Source: Pseudoalteromonas sp. (GTDB lineage Bacteria; Pseudomonadota; Gammaproteobacteria; Enterobacterales; Alteromonadaceae). Taken from it: 64,000 bases of DNA. Of this stretch, positions 19,963 through 28,746 are shown in pieces (the first letter of the stretch is position 1; every line of letters begins with the position of its first letter). The notes beneath the pieces were generated by a model. It worked only from the letters and a program-made list of their open reading frames with translations, did no database searches and was not told where the DNA came from. The position numbers and the translations under genes are program-made. Where the stretch lies: the NCBI RefSeq assembly GCF_018402495.1, contig NZ_JAGYIU010000001.1, forward strand, positions 124,001 through 188,000, in the 5' to 3' direction.

Positions 19963-21228
19963 ATGACAAAAACAATCCCTAGCCAATCATCAAGCCTTGA
20001 TGATTGGCTTTGTTATTTAGAGAGTGTTCACCCTGCTAATATAGAAATGGGCTTAGAACGCGTTGCTCGTGTTGCTAACAACATTGGGCTTTTAACCTCC
20101 TCAAGTAAAATCATTCTTATTGCAGGCACTAATGGCAAAGGCACAACTGCACGTTGTTTAGAGTCTTTGCTTTTAGCACAAGGTTTTAGTGTTGGTACAT
20201 ATGCCTCTCCGCATTTAATTCGTTACAACGAACGCGTACGTGTTAATGGCGCAGAGCTTGATGACCAATTCCATGTCGATGCGTTTAATTTACTCGAGCA
20301 AGGTCGTGGTGACACCCCACTGACTTATTTTGAATATGGCACCTTAGGCGCATTGGCACTATTTAAGCGTCTAGAAGTTGACTACGTGTTGTTAGAGGTC
20401 GGTTTAGGTGGGCGTTTTGATGCGACTAATATTGTTACCCCCTATGCTAGTATCATCACCACCATCGACTTAGATCATAAAGAATACTTAGGCGACACGC
20501 GTGAGCTGGTGGCTTATGAGAAAGCGGGTATTTTTCGAGAGAGCACGCCTGCCATTATCGGTGACTTAGACATTCCGCATACAATGACCGATTATGGCAA
20601 AGAAATTAACGCTAACATGGTGTTATCTGGCAGTGACTTTATTTTTAAAGAACATGCGCAGAGTTTTAGTTGGCAGTTTAAAGATCATAAGCTTGAGTTA
20701 CCCAAACCTGCAATTCCATGCCAAAATGTGGCCACGGCATTAACCGCATTATCGGTACTAAATTTATTACCGAGCGATGAGGTGATTACTCAGTGTTTAG
20801 CGAATTTAGTGGTTGAGGGGCGCTTCCAACAATTAAACACAGAGCCATTAGTGTATACTGATGTGGCACACAACCCAGAATCCGCCCGCTATTTAGCGAC
20901 AAAATTAGCCAGCTATAAAGATAAAGGCTTTAAAATTCATGCATTAGCCGCTATGCTTGCTGATAAAGATAAAGTCGGCGTGCTTAAAGAAGTCAGTGAT
21001 ATAGTAGATGAATGGTCGTTGGCAAGCCTAGACGGCCCACGTGGCGATAGCGCTGCTAATTTACAACAAGCACTGTTAAGCATTCCCAATAGTGACTTTA
21101 AACAGGGTTATAATAGCGTAGAGGCCGCATTAGATGCTATTTTGCCAAACCAGCCAAATAATACACTATTAATTGTATTTGGTTCATTTTTTACTGTGGC
21201 TGGCGCTATTCATTACTTTAAAAAATAG
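19963..21228 (+). CDS. folC: FolC, dihydrofolate synthase / folylpolyglutamate synthase
   Basis: 421 residues. The Mur-ligase-type P loop AGTNGKGTTARCLESL spans residues 54-69, followed by YASPHLIRYNERVRVNG, the substrate loop EVGLGGRFDATNIV and TIDLDHKEYLGDTRE. A C-terminal ligase domain shows DVAHNPESARYL. The enzyme adds glutamate to dihydropteroate and then to folates. It lies 25 bp after accD and 11 bp before the SPOR gene, an operon arrangement conserved in gammaproteobacteria. Confidence 0.96.
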   Translation: MTKTIPSQSSSLDDWLCYLESVHPANIEMGLERVARVANNIGLLTSSSKIILIAGTNGKGTTARCLESLLLAQGFSVGTYASPHLIRYNERVRVNGAELDDQFHVDAFNLLEQGRGDTPLTYFEYGTLGALALFKRLEVDYVLLEVGLGGRFDATNIVTPYASIITTIDLDHKEYLGDTRELVAYEKAGIFRESTPAIIGDLDIPHTMTDYGKEINANMVLSGSDFIFKEHAQSFSWQFKDHKLELPKPAIPCQNVATALTALSVLNLLPSDEVITQCLANLVVEGRFQQLNTEPLVYTDVAHNPESARYLATKLASYKDKGFKIHALAAMLADKDKVGVLKEVSDIVDEWSLASLDGPRGDSAANLQQALLSIPNSDFKQGYNSVEAALDAILPNQPNNTLLIVFGSFFTVAGAIHYFKK

Positions 21229-21239
21229 AGAGGATGTCG

Positions 21240-21860
21240 GTGAACTCAGGTTTTATTAATCGCTTAGTCGGAACAAGTATTGTGGTGATCGCAGCAATTG
21301 TGTTTATCCCAAATATACTTGATGGTGAAAAGGTGCACTATAAAGAAGGCTTTAAAGCGATTCCTGAACGCTCTGAGTTCAAAACCATTGATCTGCAACA
21401 ATCAATCGATCAAAAAGTAGCTGATGCGCAACCATTAAAAGAGGATGAAATTGAAGATATCCAACCTGATGATACCGCATATGAGCAACAAAACAGCGTG
21501 ACTCAAACAGGCAATACCGCGCAGCCAGCAATGGTTGAAGCGGTAATACCAGATACAAATAATACAGTTACTGTTAAAAATACACCAATGCGCCAAACTA
21601 ACGAAAACTTAACGAGCATGGCGTATGTTATTCAGTTAGGGAGCTTTTCACATGCGGCTAATGTAAAAGCCCTGCAAGCTAAACTCAAAGCGAAAGGCTT
21701 TAAAACCTTTACTAGGCCAGTTAAAACGCCAAATGGGACGTTAACGAAAGTTTTTGTGGGGCCATCACTGAATAAGCAAGAACTGCAATCTCAACTTCCT
21801 GCATTGAAAGAGTTGACCAAACTCAATGGTAAAGTCACTCAATTTGAAGTAACTAAATAA
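21240..21860 (+). CDS. dedD: DedD-like SPOR-domain cell-division protein
   Basis: About 206 residues from a GTG at 21240, which lies 6 bases after GAGAGG; the ATG at 21234 abuts that site with no spacing and is less likely. One membrane helix (NRLVGTSIVVIAAIVFIPNI, ~7-27) is followed by a low-complexity periplasmic linker and a C-terminal SPOR domain (~130-206, YVIQLGSFSHAANVKALQAK ... TKVFVGPS). SPOR domains bind glycan strands lacking stem peptides at the division septum. Position between folC and cvpA matches dedD. Confidence 0.88.
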   Translation: MNSGFINRLVGTSIVVIAAIVFIPNILDGEKVHYKEGFKAIPERSEFKTIDLQQSIDQKVADAQPLKEDEIEDIQPDDTAYEQQNSVTQTGNTAQPAMVEAVIPDTNNTVTVKNTPMRQTNENLTSMAYVIQLGSFSHAANVKALQAKLKAKGFKTFTRPVKTPNGTLTKVFVGPSLNKQELQSQLPALKELTKLNGKVTQFEVTK

Positions 21861-21968
21861 TTTAAGAATAGGTAAGTGTGTTTAGCCTCAGATATTATGC
21901 ACCTGCCTAAGTTATACTTTATCAGCTTAAACTTGCTCTACATTTAGGTTTATACCTATTCCCATAGT

Positions 21969-22139
21969 ATACCAACCCGCATAAATAGTTGAACAATTTA
22001 ACGAATTAAACTCCCCAATAACTTAAAAAGTGTGCCTTGTTATAAAACAATTTTCTACTCGTTAATAATCTAAAAATAGGGCGTGTTTGCTCACCCGTCA
22101 TCTCACGCTTATACTTGCATCACAAGGAGGTTTAGGTAT
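21969..22139 (+). repeat. Dispersed repeat, diverged copy A
   Basis: The first 42 bp (21969-22010, starting ATACCAACCCGCATAAATAG) match 48465-48506 at about 40 of 42 positions, and the copy may end near TTAGGTAT at 22139. It fills most of the 314-bp gap between dedD and cvpA. The right half is diverged, so its end is approximate. Confidence 0.6.
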
Positions 22140-22174
22140 AGAATGCGCCCAAAATTAGCGACTAATTGGTTCTT

Positions 22175-22669
22175 ATGATCTGGGTTGATTACGCCATTAT
22201 TGGCATTATTGCGCTCTCTACCATCATCGGTTTAATACGCGGCTTTGTTAAAGAAGCTATGTCATTAGCGGTATGGGCAGGGGCTTTCATCATCTCCAGC
22301 TTATTTTATCAATATTTAGCTTCCTTCCTAACATCCATTTCTGAACCCCTTTTAAGAAATGCGGCGGCCATTGCCATATTATTCTTTGCGACGCTATTGT
22401 TAGGCGGTTTACTAAACTATATTTTGGGTGAGCTTGTACAGCGAACCGGATTATCCGGCACAGACCGTGTTTTTGGTGTGGTGTTTGGTGCTCTTCGAGG
22501 CGTGTTGGTCGTGAGCGCGTTACTCTTCTTTCTTGATGCTTTTACTGGTGCGCCAAGTACGCATTGGTGGGGCAACTCTATTTTGATTCCAGAATTTGGC
22601 TTTGTAGTTGAATGGTTCTTTTCGTACCTAGAAAACAACTCTAGCTTTTTAAATTCAGTAAACCGTTAA
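22175..22669 (+). CDS. cvpA: CvpA family membrane protein
   Basis: 164 residues from the ATG at 22175 ([15 protein letters not shown]); an in-frame TTG three codons earlier is the only alternative. Four membrane helices, with the conserved [19 protein letters not shown] in the first loop and [20 protein letters not shown] before the third helix. CvpA is needed for colicin V production in E. coli and for bile or membrane stress resistance in others; its molecular activity is unsettled. It is 18 bp ahead of purF and co-transcribed with it in relatives. Confidence 0.93.
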   Translation: MIWVDYAIIGIIALSTIIGLIRGFVKEAMSLAVWAGAFIISSLFYQYLASFLTSISEPLLRNAAAIAILFFATLLLGGLLNYILGELVQRTGLSGTDRVFGVVFGALRGVLVVSALLFFLDAFTGAPSTHWWGNSILIPEFGFVVEWFFSYLENNSSFLNSVNR

Positions 22670-22687
22670 TCGGCGAGGATAAATTAC

Positions 22688-24214
22688 ATGTGTGGTATCG
22701 TTGGAATAGTCGGAACATCGCCAGTTAATCAGGCGATTTATGATGGCTTAACTGTTTTGCAACACCGTGGCCAAGATGCTGCGGGTATCATAACTATTGA
22801 GAACAATACATTTAGCTTGCGCAAAGCAAATGGCCTAGTGAAAGATGTATTTCACACTCGTCATATGAAACGTTTGCAAGGCAACATTGGCATTGGCCAT
22901 GTGCGCTACCCAACCGCGGGCTCTTCAAGCTCGTCAGAGGCTCAGCCATTTTACGTGAACTCTCCATTTGGTATTGCGCTTGCGCATAATGGTAACTTAA
23001 CTAATGCCGAGTCGTTAAAAGAGCAGTTATTTTCAGAGGCACGCCGCCATGTTAATACCACCTCTGATTCTGAAATTTTACTTAACATTATGGCGCATGA
23101 GCTAAGTAAATCAGACAAACTAAAATTAGACCCTGAAGATATTTTCACAGCGGTTACTGAAGTTAACAATAAAGTCAGTGGCGGTTATGCCACTATCGCC
23201 ATGATTATTGGTCATGGTATTGTTGCGTTTCGCGATCCTAACGGCATTCGTCCATTGGTGTTTGGTAAGCGTGAATCTGCAAACGGCACTGAATACATGT
23301 TTGCCTCAGAAAGCGTGGCGTTAAAGCCTGACGGTTTTGAGTTTGTTCGTGACGTTGCCCCAGGTGAAGCTATTTATGTCACTGAAAGTGGTGAATTTCA
23401 TTCATTAAGCTGTGCAGATAAAGTCGCTTATTCACCGTGTATTTTTGAATTTGTTTATTTTGCGCGTCCTGATTCAACCATTGACCGTATGTCGGTTTAT
23501 GCAGCACGAGTAAACATGGGAACCAAGCTAGGTGAAAAAATAGCCAGAGAGTGGAGTGATAAAGACATAGATGTTGTGATCCCTATTCCAGAGACCTCAT
23601 GTGACATTGCTTTGGAAATTGCACGCGTGCTTGATTTACCGTATCGTCAAGGATTTGTTAAAAATCGTTATATTGGTCGTACGTTTATTATGCCGGGCCA
23701 AGAAATGCGCAAAAAATCAGTACGTCAAAAACTCAACGCGATTGACCGTGAGTTTAAAGGTAAAAATGTCCTACTTGTTGATGACTCAATTGTACGTGGT
23801 ACCACCTCAGCACAAATTGTAGAGATGGCACGCGAGTCAGGCGCTAAAAATGTTTACTTTGCATCAGCAGCACCAGAAATACGTTTTCCTAACGTGTACG
23901 GTATTGATATGCCATCGGCTGCTGAGCTTATCGCGCACGGCCGTGAAGTAGAAGATATTAACCAAAGCATTAGCTCTGATGGTTTAATTTTTCAGTCGTT
24001 ACCCGATTTAATCACCGCGGTTAACCAAGAAAATCCTGAGATCACTAAGTTTGAAACCTCAGTGTTTGACGGACAATACATTACAGGCGATGTTGATCAA
24101 GATTACTTAAATCGTATTGATAAGCTACGTAACGATTCTGCAAAAAGTACTCGCGAAAATGCGATGTCATCTGGTTTAGAAATACATAATCAAGATGAAA
24201 ACGAATCTGATTAA
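22688..24214 (+). CDS. purF: PurF, amidophosphoribosyltransferase
   Basis: 508 residues. It starts [12 protein letters not shown], so Cys2 becomes the N-terminal nucleophile of the glutaminase half after Met removal; [11 protein letters not shown] and [13 protein letters not shown] complete that site. The second half has the PRPP motif [19 protein letters not shown]. PurF makes phosphoribosylamine from PRPP and glutamine, the first committed purine step. It ends the accD-folC-dedD-cvpA-purF series and is followed by a strong terminator. Confidence 0.97.
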   Translation: MCGIVGIVGTSPVNQAIYDGLTVLQHRGQDAAGIITIENNTFSLRKANGLVKDVFHTRHMKRLQGNIGIGHVRYPTAGSSSSSEAQPFYVNSPFGIALAHNGNLTNAESLKEQLFSEARRHVNTTSDSEILLNIMAHELSKSDKLKLDPEDIFTAVTEVNNKVSGGYATIAMIIGHGIVAFRDPNGIRPLVFGKRESANGTEYMFASESVALKPDGFEFVRDVAPGEAIYVTESGEFHSLSCADKVAYSPCIFEFVYFARPDSTIDRMSVYAARVNMGTKLGEKIAREWSDKDIDVVIPIPETSCDIALEIARVLDLPYRQGFVKNRYIGRTFIMPGQEMRKKSVRQKLNAIDREFKGKNVLLVDDSIVRGTTSAQIVEMARESGAKNVYFASAAPEIRFPNVYGIDMPSAAELIAHGREVEDINQSISSDGLIFQSLPDLITAVNQENPEITKFETSVFDGQYITGDVDQDYLNRIDKLRNDSAKSTRENAMSSGLEIHNQDENESD

Positions 24215-24252
24215 TAAAGTAATGTCAGCCTGATTGCATTATCAAGGCTAAT

Positions 24253-24281
24253 AAAAAAGGAGCTGTTAAGCTCCTTTTTTT
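24253..24281 (+). terminator. Rho-independent terminator of purF
   Basis: AAAAAAGGAGCT-GTTA-AGCTCCTTTTTTT, a perfect stem with A and T tracts. It can also serve the convergent Yip1 gene ending at 24303. Confidence 0.93.
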
Positions 24282-24302
24282 GCGTCTATTATAAAAGAAT
24301 AT

Positions 24303-24902
24303 TTAAGTAAACATGGGGCTGATAATACCGTTGGTCCATAGCATAGCGGTAAGTGCTAATATAATAACCAGTAAAATTAATCCACAGGTAACAACAGAAC
24401 TTGCGTAAATAAAGCCGCGCTCCTGCGGAATATGCATTAAAATTGGTACGCCGGTATACAGTAAATAAACAGAGTAGGCCAGTGCCACTAATCCAACACA
24501 CACCACAAACCACAGCTCAGGCCAAAAAGCAGCCAATGCTGACATAAATACCGGTGTAGCGGTATACGCTGCCAGTTCAATAGTTTGGGTAAAGGTCGGC
24601 TTAGCGCCAAAAGTAACTGCCATCCAATGCGCTAAATAAGCCAGCGCAAATACTCCGCCAATTAAAGCAACATACATGGCTGCGCCAATCATCAACGCGC
24701 TTTCATGGGTTAAAAATACCGGGCTACCTGTGCCTATACTCCAACCTAGATACACTGACGAATAATATCCCATTACAGAGGGAAATAAAGCGATAAGCAT
24801 AATGTGCGATAAGCTATATTTTAAGCTTTCGTGGCGGTTGTCAATTGTTTGCCATTCTTCGAGTGGGTGGGCGTATAAGCCCCATAAGTGATTTAGTATC
24901 AT
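24303..24902 (-). CDS. Yip1-family inner-membrane protein
   Basis: 199 residues with five membrane helices. The N-terminal HLWGLYAHPLEEWQTI is the usual Yip1-type opening of bacterial YIP1/DUF1282 proteins, followed by a DNRHES loop and hydrophobic segments. Function of the bacterial family is not established. The gene lies alone, convergent with purF and 199 bp from the start of miaE on the other strand. Confidence 0.75.
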   Translation of the reverse strand: MILNHLWGLYAHPLEEWQTIDNRHESLKYSLSHIMLIALFPSVMGYYSSVYLGWSIGTGSPVFLTHESALMIGAAMYVALIGGVFALAYLAHWMAVTFGAKPTFTQTIELAAYTATPVFMSALAAFWPELWFVVCVGLVALAYSVYLLYTGVPILMHIPQERGFIYASSVVTCGLILLVIILALTAMLWTNGIISPMFT

Positions 24903-25101
24903 TGCGTGCTCTCCATAAAAGGATATATTACTGTTTGGTTATAATTGGTTTGTTTTTATACAGTCTATTTAGTTATGGTTCAGTAAGTATACAAAGTCAA
25001 GTTGTACACATGCATGGAATAAGGGCGAGTGTTTATTTTATTCATGGCAATATTTCATGTTAAAATGTCGCAATCGCAATTTTTAGCAATGAGTAGTCAG
25101 T

Positions 25102-25254
25102 GTGCCACATAGCCAGCTTTTAGAGCCAATTAACAATTTTTTATTATGCCGTACCCCCGATGAATGGGTTGAACAAGCAATCAAAAAAGAAAACTTACCC
25201 ATCATATTAATTGATCACTTAATTTGTGAGCTAAAAGATAATATGTGCAAGTAA
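25102..25254 (+). pseudogene. miaE: 5' fragment of host miaE, cut by island insertion
   Basis: From a GTG at 25102 the frame reads (V)PHSQLLEPINNFLLCRTP ... IDHLICELK and then leaves the family: island DNA adds DNMCK and a TAA at 25252-25254. The 45 native residues align with the N-terminus of the complete MiaE encoded at 26953 (LLEPINSFLKCNTPEKW...). The missing remainder of the gene is found 21 kb away, at 46370-47010. The fragment lacks the metal-binding bundle and cannot be active. Confidence 0.93.
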
Positions 25255-25276
25255 TTAATTTAAATCAGGACTAGTT

Positions 25277-26953
25277 ATGTCAAATGATAAATTGTCAGGT
25301 AACGTTTATTTGTATCAGCGCTTTAGTTCCCAAGCCCAAGAGGGAAATAGCTCCTTGTTTAGGCAAGGGGAAGCACAAAGAGAATGGCTTAGAAATCACC
25401 CAAATTGCTCGGTTGTTGAGCTTGAAGGTGAGCCGCTTATTGACTCTGGTCTTTCAGCCTTTTCTGGAAAACATTTGAGTTCAGGCTCTCTTGGAAGATT
25501 AGTTGCAGCAATTGAGTCAAAGGTAGTACCTAAAGGTTCAATTATTCTTGTTGAGCACTTCTCTAGACTATCTCGTATGACGATTACTGAAACAGGAAAG
25601 TTACTTGATAAAATATGGGATCATGACATCTCAATTGTTACAGCACGCGATCATACTATCTATTCACCGAGTATGCGTGACGATGTAGCTACACGCATGC
25701 GACTAATTTTTGAAATTGATAAAGCGCACTCAGACTCAAAATGGCGCTCTGAAAAAGTAAAAAGCTCTTGGAGTCGACGAGAATATAACGCTAAAGAAAA
25801 GAAAATAGCGCCTAAGATGCGGATGCCTTTTTGGCTAGATCAAGAAGGTCAGTTAAATGAATACGCTGATGTAGTACGAGATATTTTCAAATTGCATGCT
25901 GAAGGATTAGGTCAAGTTTTGATTGAAAGAGCATTGAGAAAAAAATACGGTAATATAAAGCCTCTTAAAAACATAAACCCGACAAAGATTATAAGGATAA
26001 TTCAAAATCCTAAGTGTATAGGCCTGGTTTATAAAGAAAAACTTTATGAAGCGGTTGTTAAAGATGACGTTTTTTATAATGCCCAGCGGATATGTAAAGA
26101 GCGATTATTTACGAGCGTAAGACCTGATAGGAAGTGGCCGTTGCACGGCTTAGTTAAATGTGGGCATTGTGGCTCAGGAATGAGTATTCAACAATCAGCA
26201 GAGTCTTTACCGCTGCTTCGGTGCAGTAGAAAGCAGCGATCTGGAGGAGAAAGTTGTGATGCACCAACAACATTTCCATACGTTGTAGCTTATCATTTCT
26301 TTTCTGTTTATGTTGAACCTTTAATACTTGCTAAAATTAGCAATGTAAAACGCAGTTCTACCAGCCATGCGCAAAAAGTGGAACTAAAACATAAATTAAA
26401 AGAGCATCAAGAAAAGTTGGCTGATTTAAAAGATCACTTTAAAAATAGTGAAAAGTTGTCAGTAACAATATTTAGTTTGATGGAAGAGTTAGATGCTGAA
26501 ATAAATGATATTGTAAATCAACTAGCTGAAGTACAAGCAGAAATTGAAAGAAACCTTAATTTAGCTGCCATTTCTAATGAAATAGTTGAATTATCATATA
26601 GCGACCCTTTACAGTATAATCTCGAGTTAAACCGAATAGGTAATAAGATTTTTTTAAAGAATAAAGAATTATCTTTTAGCTTAGAAGAGGATAACGTTGT
26701 AGCTAGGTTTAAATTTAGCCAATATGATCGAAAACGCAAAGCCTACCAATGTGTTTTTTATGGTTCAAAAGAGTATTATAGAAAAAGTGAATATGTTACT
26801 GAAGTACGAACTTGTGATTGGGATGTTGATAGATTATTAAACCCTCACAAAGACAGAGATTTTTCTGCTAAAGATGCAGCTCGTACTTTCTACTACAGTA
26901 AATTGTACTCAGAAAGTAGCAATTTAGATATATTATTGCAAGATGATAAGTAA
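25277..26953 (+). CDS. Large serine recombinase (island integrase)
   Basis: 558 residues. Resolvase-type catalytic domain ~1-150 with the YQRFSSQAQ nucleophile motif (serine within residues 13-17), the downstream SLFRQ block, and EHFSRLSRM. A recombinase domain (~165-285) with DIFKLHAEGLGQVLIERAL and NPKCIGLVYK follows, then a zinc ribbon (KCGHCGSGMS ... LLRCSRKQRSGGESC, ~295-330) and a long coiled coil (~370-425), as in large serine integrases. It is the only site-specific recombinase in the island and sits 40 bp from the left junction, so it most likely catalyses integration into miaE. Its TAA overlaps the next ATG by one base (TAATG). Confidence 0.92.
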   Translation: MSNDKLSGNVYLYQRFSSQAQEGNSSLFRQGEAQREWLRNHPNCSVVELEGEPLIDSGLSAFSGKHLSSGSLGRLVAAIESKVVPKGSIILVEHFSRLSRMTITETGKLLDKIWDHDISIVTARDHTIYSPSMRDDVATRMRLIFEIDKAHSDSKWRSEKVKSSWSRREYNAKEKKIAPKMRMPFWLDQEGQLNEYADVVRDIFKLHAEGLGQVLIERALRKKYGNIKPLKNINPTKIIRIIQNPKCIGLVYKEKLYEAVVKDDVFYNAQRICKERLFTSVRPDRKWPLHGLVKCGHCGSGMSIQQSAESLPLLRCSRKQRSGGESCDAPTTFPYVVAYHFFSVYVEPLILAKISNVKRSSTSHAQKVELKHKLKEHQEKLADLKDHFKNSEKLSVTIFSLMEELDAEINDIVNQLAEVQAEIERNLNLAAISNEIVELSYSDPLQYNLELNRIGNKIFLKNKELSFSLEEDNVVARFKFSQYDRKRKAYQCVFYGSKEYYRKSEYVTEVRTCDWDVDRLLNPHKDRDFSAKDAARTFYYSKLYSESSNLDILLQDDK

Positions 26954-27723
26954 TGAACAAAAATGAAATAAACAAGCTATTAGAACCAATCAACAGTTTT
27001 TTAAAGTGCAATACACCTGAAAAATGGATTGAAAAAGCACAGAAAAATGAAAATCTCGACATAGTATTATTAGACCACCTCGTGTGTGAATTGAAAGCGG
27101 CGCAATCAGCGATGTTTTTGATTCGTAAGTATGCCGTAGATAAAGAGAGCGGTAATGCGCTACTAGATTGGCTTAAACCCTTTGAAACTCTAATATACAA
27201 GCGTCAGGGTGACTGGCGTGACCTTGCAAACAAGAACAAACTCACTAAATCAATGATCCCGAAGTCAAATACACCTTACGGGCAAAACTTGATAGACAAA
27301 ATGGTTATGCTAATCAAAGAAGAGTTACATCATTTCTATCAAGTGCTCGAAATTATGGATGAATATGGTGTTGAATATAGAAGTATTACTCCATGTCGTT
27401 ATGCTAAGGGCATGTTACGTCATGTCAAATCGTATGAGCCAGATGCATTAGTCGATAAACTTATTATCGGCGCTTACATCGAAGCCCGCTCGTGTGAGCG
27501 CTTTGCTAAATTAGCACCGCATGTGGACAAGCGTTTAGGTGACTTTTATATCTCATTACTTCGTTCTGAAGCTCGGCACTATCAAGATTATTTAACTCTA
27601 GCGCAAGATATCGCTGATTTTGATATAAATGACCGAGTTCATTTTTTTGGTTTGATTGAAGCTGAACTTATTTCAACACCTGATGAAGACTTTAAGTTTC
27701 ACAGTGGTCTGCCTTCTTCTTAA
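26953..27723 (+). CDS. miaE: Complete MiaE carried by the island (tRNA ms2i6A37 hydroxylase)
   Basis: 256 residues, full length. The ferritin-like diiron bundle shows as KEELHHFYQVLEIMDEYGV, EARSCERFAKLAP and LRSEARHYQDYLTLA, carrying the E-x-x-H type ligands. By eye it is close to 90 percent identical to the host 3' fragment at 46370-47010 but differs throughout, so it is a homologue from elsewhere and not a fresh duplication. MiaE hydroxylates the isopentenyl group of ms2i6A37 in tRNAs reading UNN codons, using O2. It is translationally coupled to the recombinase and presumably replaces the broken host gene. Confidence 0.95.
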   Translation: MNKNEINKLLEPINSFLKCNTPEKWIEKAQKNENLDIVLLDHLVCELKAAQSAMFLIRKYAVDKESGNALLDWLKPFETLIYKRQGDWRDLANKNKLTKSMIPKSNTPYGQNLIDKMVMLIKEELHHFYQVLEIMDEYGVEYRSITPCRYAKGMLRHVKSYEPDALVDKLIIGAYIEARSCERFAKLAPHVDKRLGDFYISLLRSEARHYQDYLTLAQDIADFDINDRVHFFGLIEAELISTPDEDFKFHSGLPSS

Positions 27724-27779
27724 TAAATACTATATATCACAGTGCAAATTTGAACACTGAGTAACCCCCCTCAAATTTT

Positions 27780-27825
27780 AACCCACTAAAGCCTATGTCC
27801 ATAGGCCGCTTCGCGGTGGGTTTTT
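27780..27825 (+). terminator. Terminator after the recombinase-miaE operon
   Basis: AACCCAC and GTGGGTT bracket an inner GCCTATG/CATAGGC hairpin and are followed by TTTTT. It separates the recombinase-miaE unit from the promoter at 27852-27877. Confidence 0.7.
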
Positions 27826-27874
27826 GCTCTGCAAAAAAAATCTAAAAAACATTGAAAAAAATAAAATATGATAT

Positions 27875-27892
27875 AATACGTTATAACGTATT
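27875..27892. promoter_or_regulatory. 18-bp perfect palindrome overlapping a -10 box
   Basis: AATACGTTATAACGTATT is perfectly self-complementary and overlaps a TATAAT (27872-27877); TTGAAA lies at 27852-27857, a rather short 14 bp away. A strong ribosome site (AAGGAGG) and the ATG at 27905 follow. It looks like an autoregulatory operator of the operon now split by IS66. Confidence 0.6.
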
Positions 27893-27904
27893 AAGGAGGT
27901 GGTT

Positions 27905-27915
27905 ATGAATACTTG
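27905..27915 (+). pseudogene. First codons of the island gene interrupted by IS66
   Basis: ATG AAT ACT TG after AAGGAGGTGGTT. The reading frame continues beyond the IS66 copy, at 30376 (AAT ACT TGC AAA ...), where the 8-bp target duplication AATACTTG repeats. This piece and 30376-30954 were one gene of 193 codons. Confidence 0.85.
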
Positions 27916-27994
27916 GTAAGCGTAAATAGAACCACACATTCCTCAAAAGTCCAACACAATAGAAAATAGGGTTTTCAATCAACGAGAACTCAAC

Positions 27995-28339
27995 ATGATC
28001 AAACGCACTAAAAAACAATGGCAACACATCATGCAAGCGCATGCTGAATATACTGGCACGACTAAGCAATTCTGTGCTGAGCGCAAGATACCCATGCAAA
28101 CCTTCTACTCGCGTCGGCATGCCATGGGGCTATCTGTGTCGTTGCAAAATAAAAAAAGCCCGTGTAAAAAAGCAATGGCAACAACCTCGCCTACGCCACA
28201 AACTGGACAATTCGTCAGAGCACAAGTAACAACAGCACCTAGTTCAATTGTGCTGCAGACAAAACATGTCCAATTGTCGTTGTCCACACAATGCGATCCG
28301 ATTTGGCTGGCAACTTTATTAAAAGGACTCGCCGCATGA
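27995..28339 (+). CDS. tnpA: IS66 accessory protein TnpA
   Basis: 114 residues. The basic N-terminal helix-turn-helix (KKQWQHIMQAHAEYTGTTKQ, then FCAERKIPMQTFYSRRHAMG) is typical of IS66 OrfA proteins, which are required for transposition in this family. The stop TGA overlaps the tnpB start (ATGA), showing translational coupling. Confidence 0.88.
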   Translation: MIKRTKKQWQHIMQAHAEYTGTTKQFCAERKIPMQTFYSRRHAMGLSVSLQNKKSPCKKAMATTSPTPQTGQFVRAQVTTAPSSIVLQTKHVQLSLSTQCDPIWLATLLKGLAA

Positions 28340-28683
28340 GAATGTTTGTTGAGCCAAGCGCTGTATATTTATATCCTAAAACGGTGGACTTTAGGCGACA
28401 ATTTAACGGCTTAGCGTTAATTGTTGAACAAGAGCTTGATGTACCCTTGATGTCTGGCGCGTTGTTTGTATTTACGAATCGTACCCGCAAGCGATTGCGG
28501 ATATTGTACTGGGACAGCACAGGCTTAGCCATGTGGTCTAAGCGTTTAGAAAAAGAAGTCTTTAAATGGCCTAACAGCAAGCAAACGGCAATCAGCCTGA
28601 CCGAACAACAACTCAATAGTTTACTAGGTGGCTTTGATATACATGGTCACCAGCCCCTATTCTATGCCTCTGCTGGCTTATAA
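28336..28683 (+). CDS. tnpB: IS66 accessory protein TnpB
   Basis: 115 residues from the ATG at 28336, which overlaps the tnpA stop. It begins MRMFVEPSAVYLYPKTVDFR and continues with the family block ALFVFTNRTRKRLRILYWD and GLAMWSKRLEKEVFKWP. TnpB is a small conserved IS66 protein of unclear biochemical role needed for efficient transposition. An in-frame start 15 codons earlier exists but would ignore the coupling. Confidence 0.92.
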   Translation: MRMFVEPSAVYLYPKTVDFRRQFNGLALIVEQELDVPLMSGALFVFTNRTRKRLRILYWDSTGLAMWSKRLEKEVFKWPNSKQTAISLTEQQLNSLLGGFDIHGHQPLFYASAGL

Positions 28684-28746
28684 CTTGCGATCATAAGTAG
28701 CGATTATTGATCACGATTTAGTCTAAGTAAAAACAACACCTTAGGA

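Noticed and set aside
26953-27723. Second miaE as a simple tandem duplication of the host gene
   Set aside because: It differs from the host copy throughout, lies inside the island and is coupled to the recombinase; host halves lie outside it on both sides.
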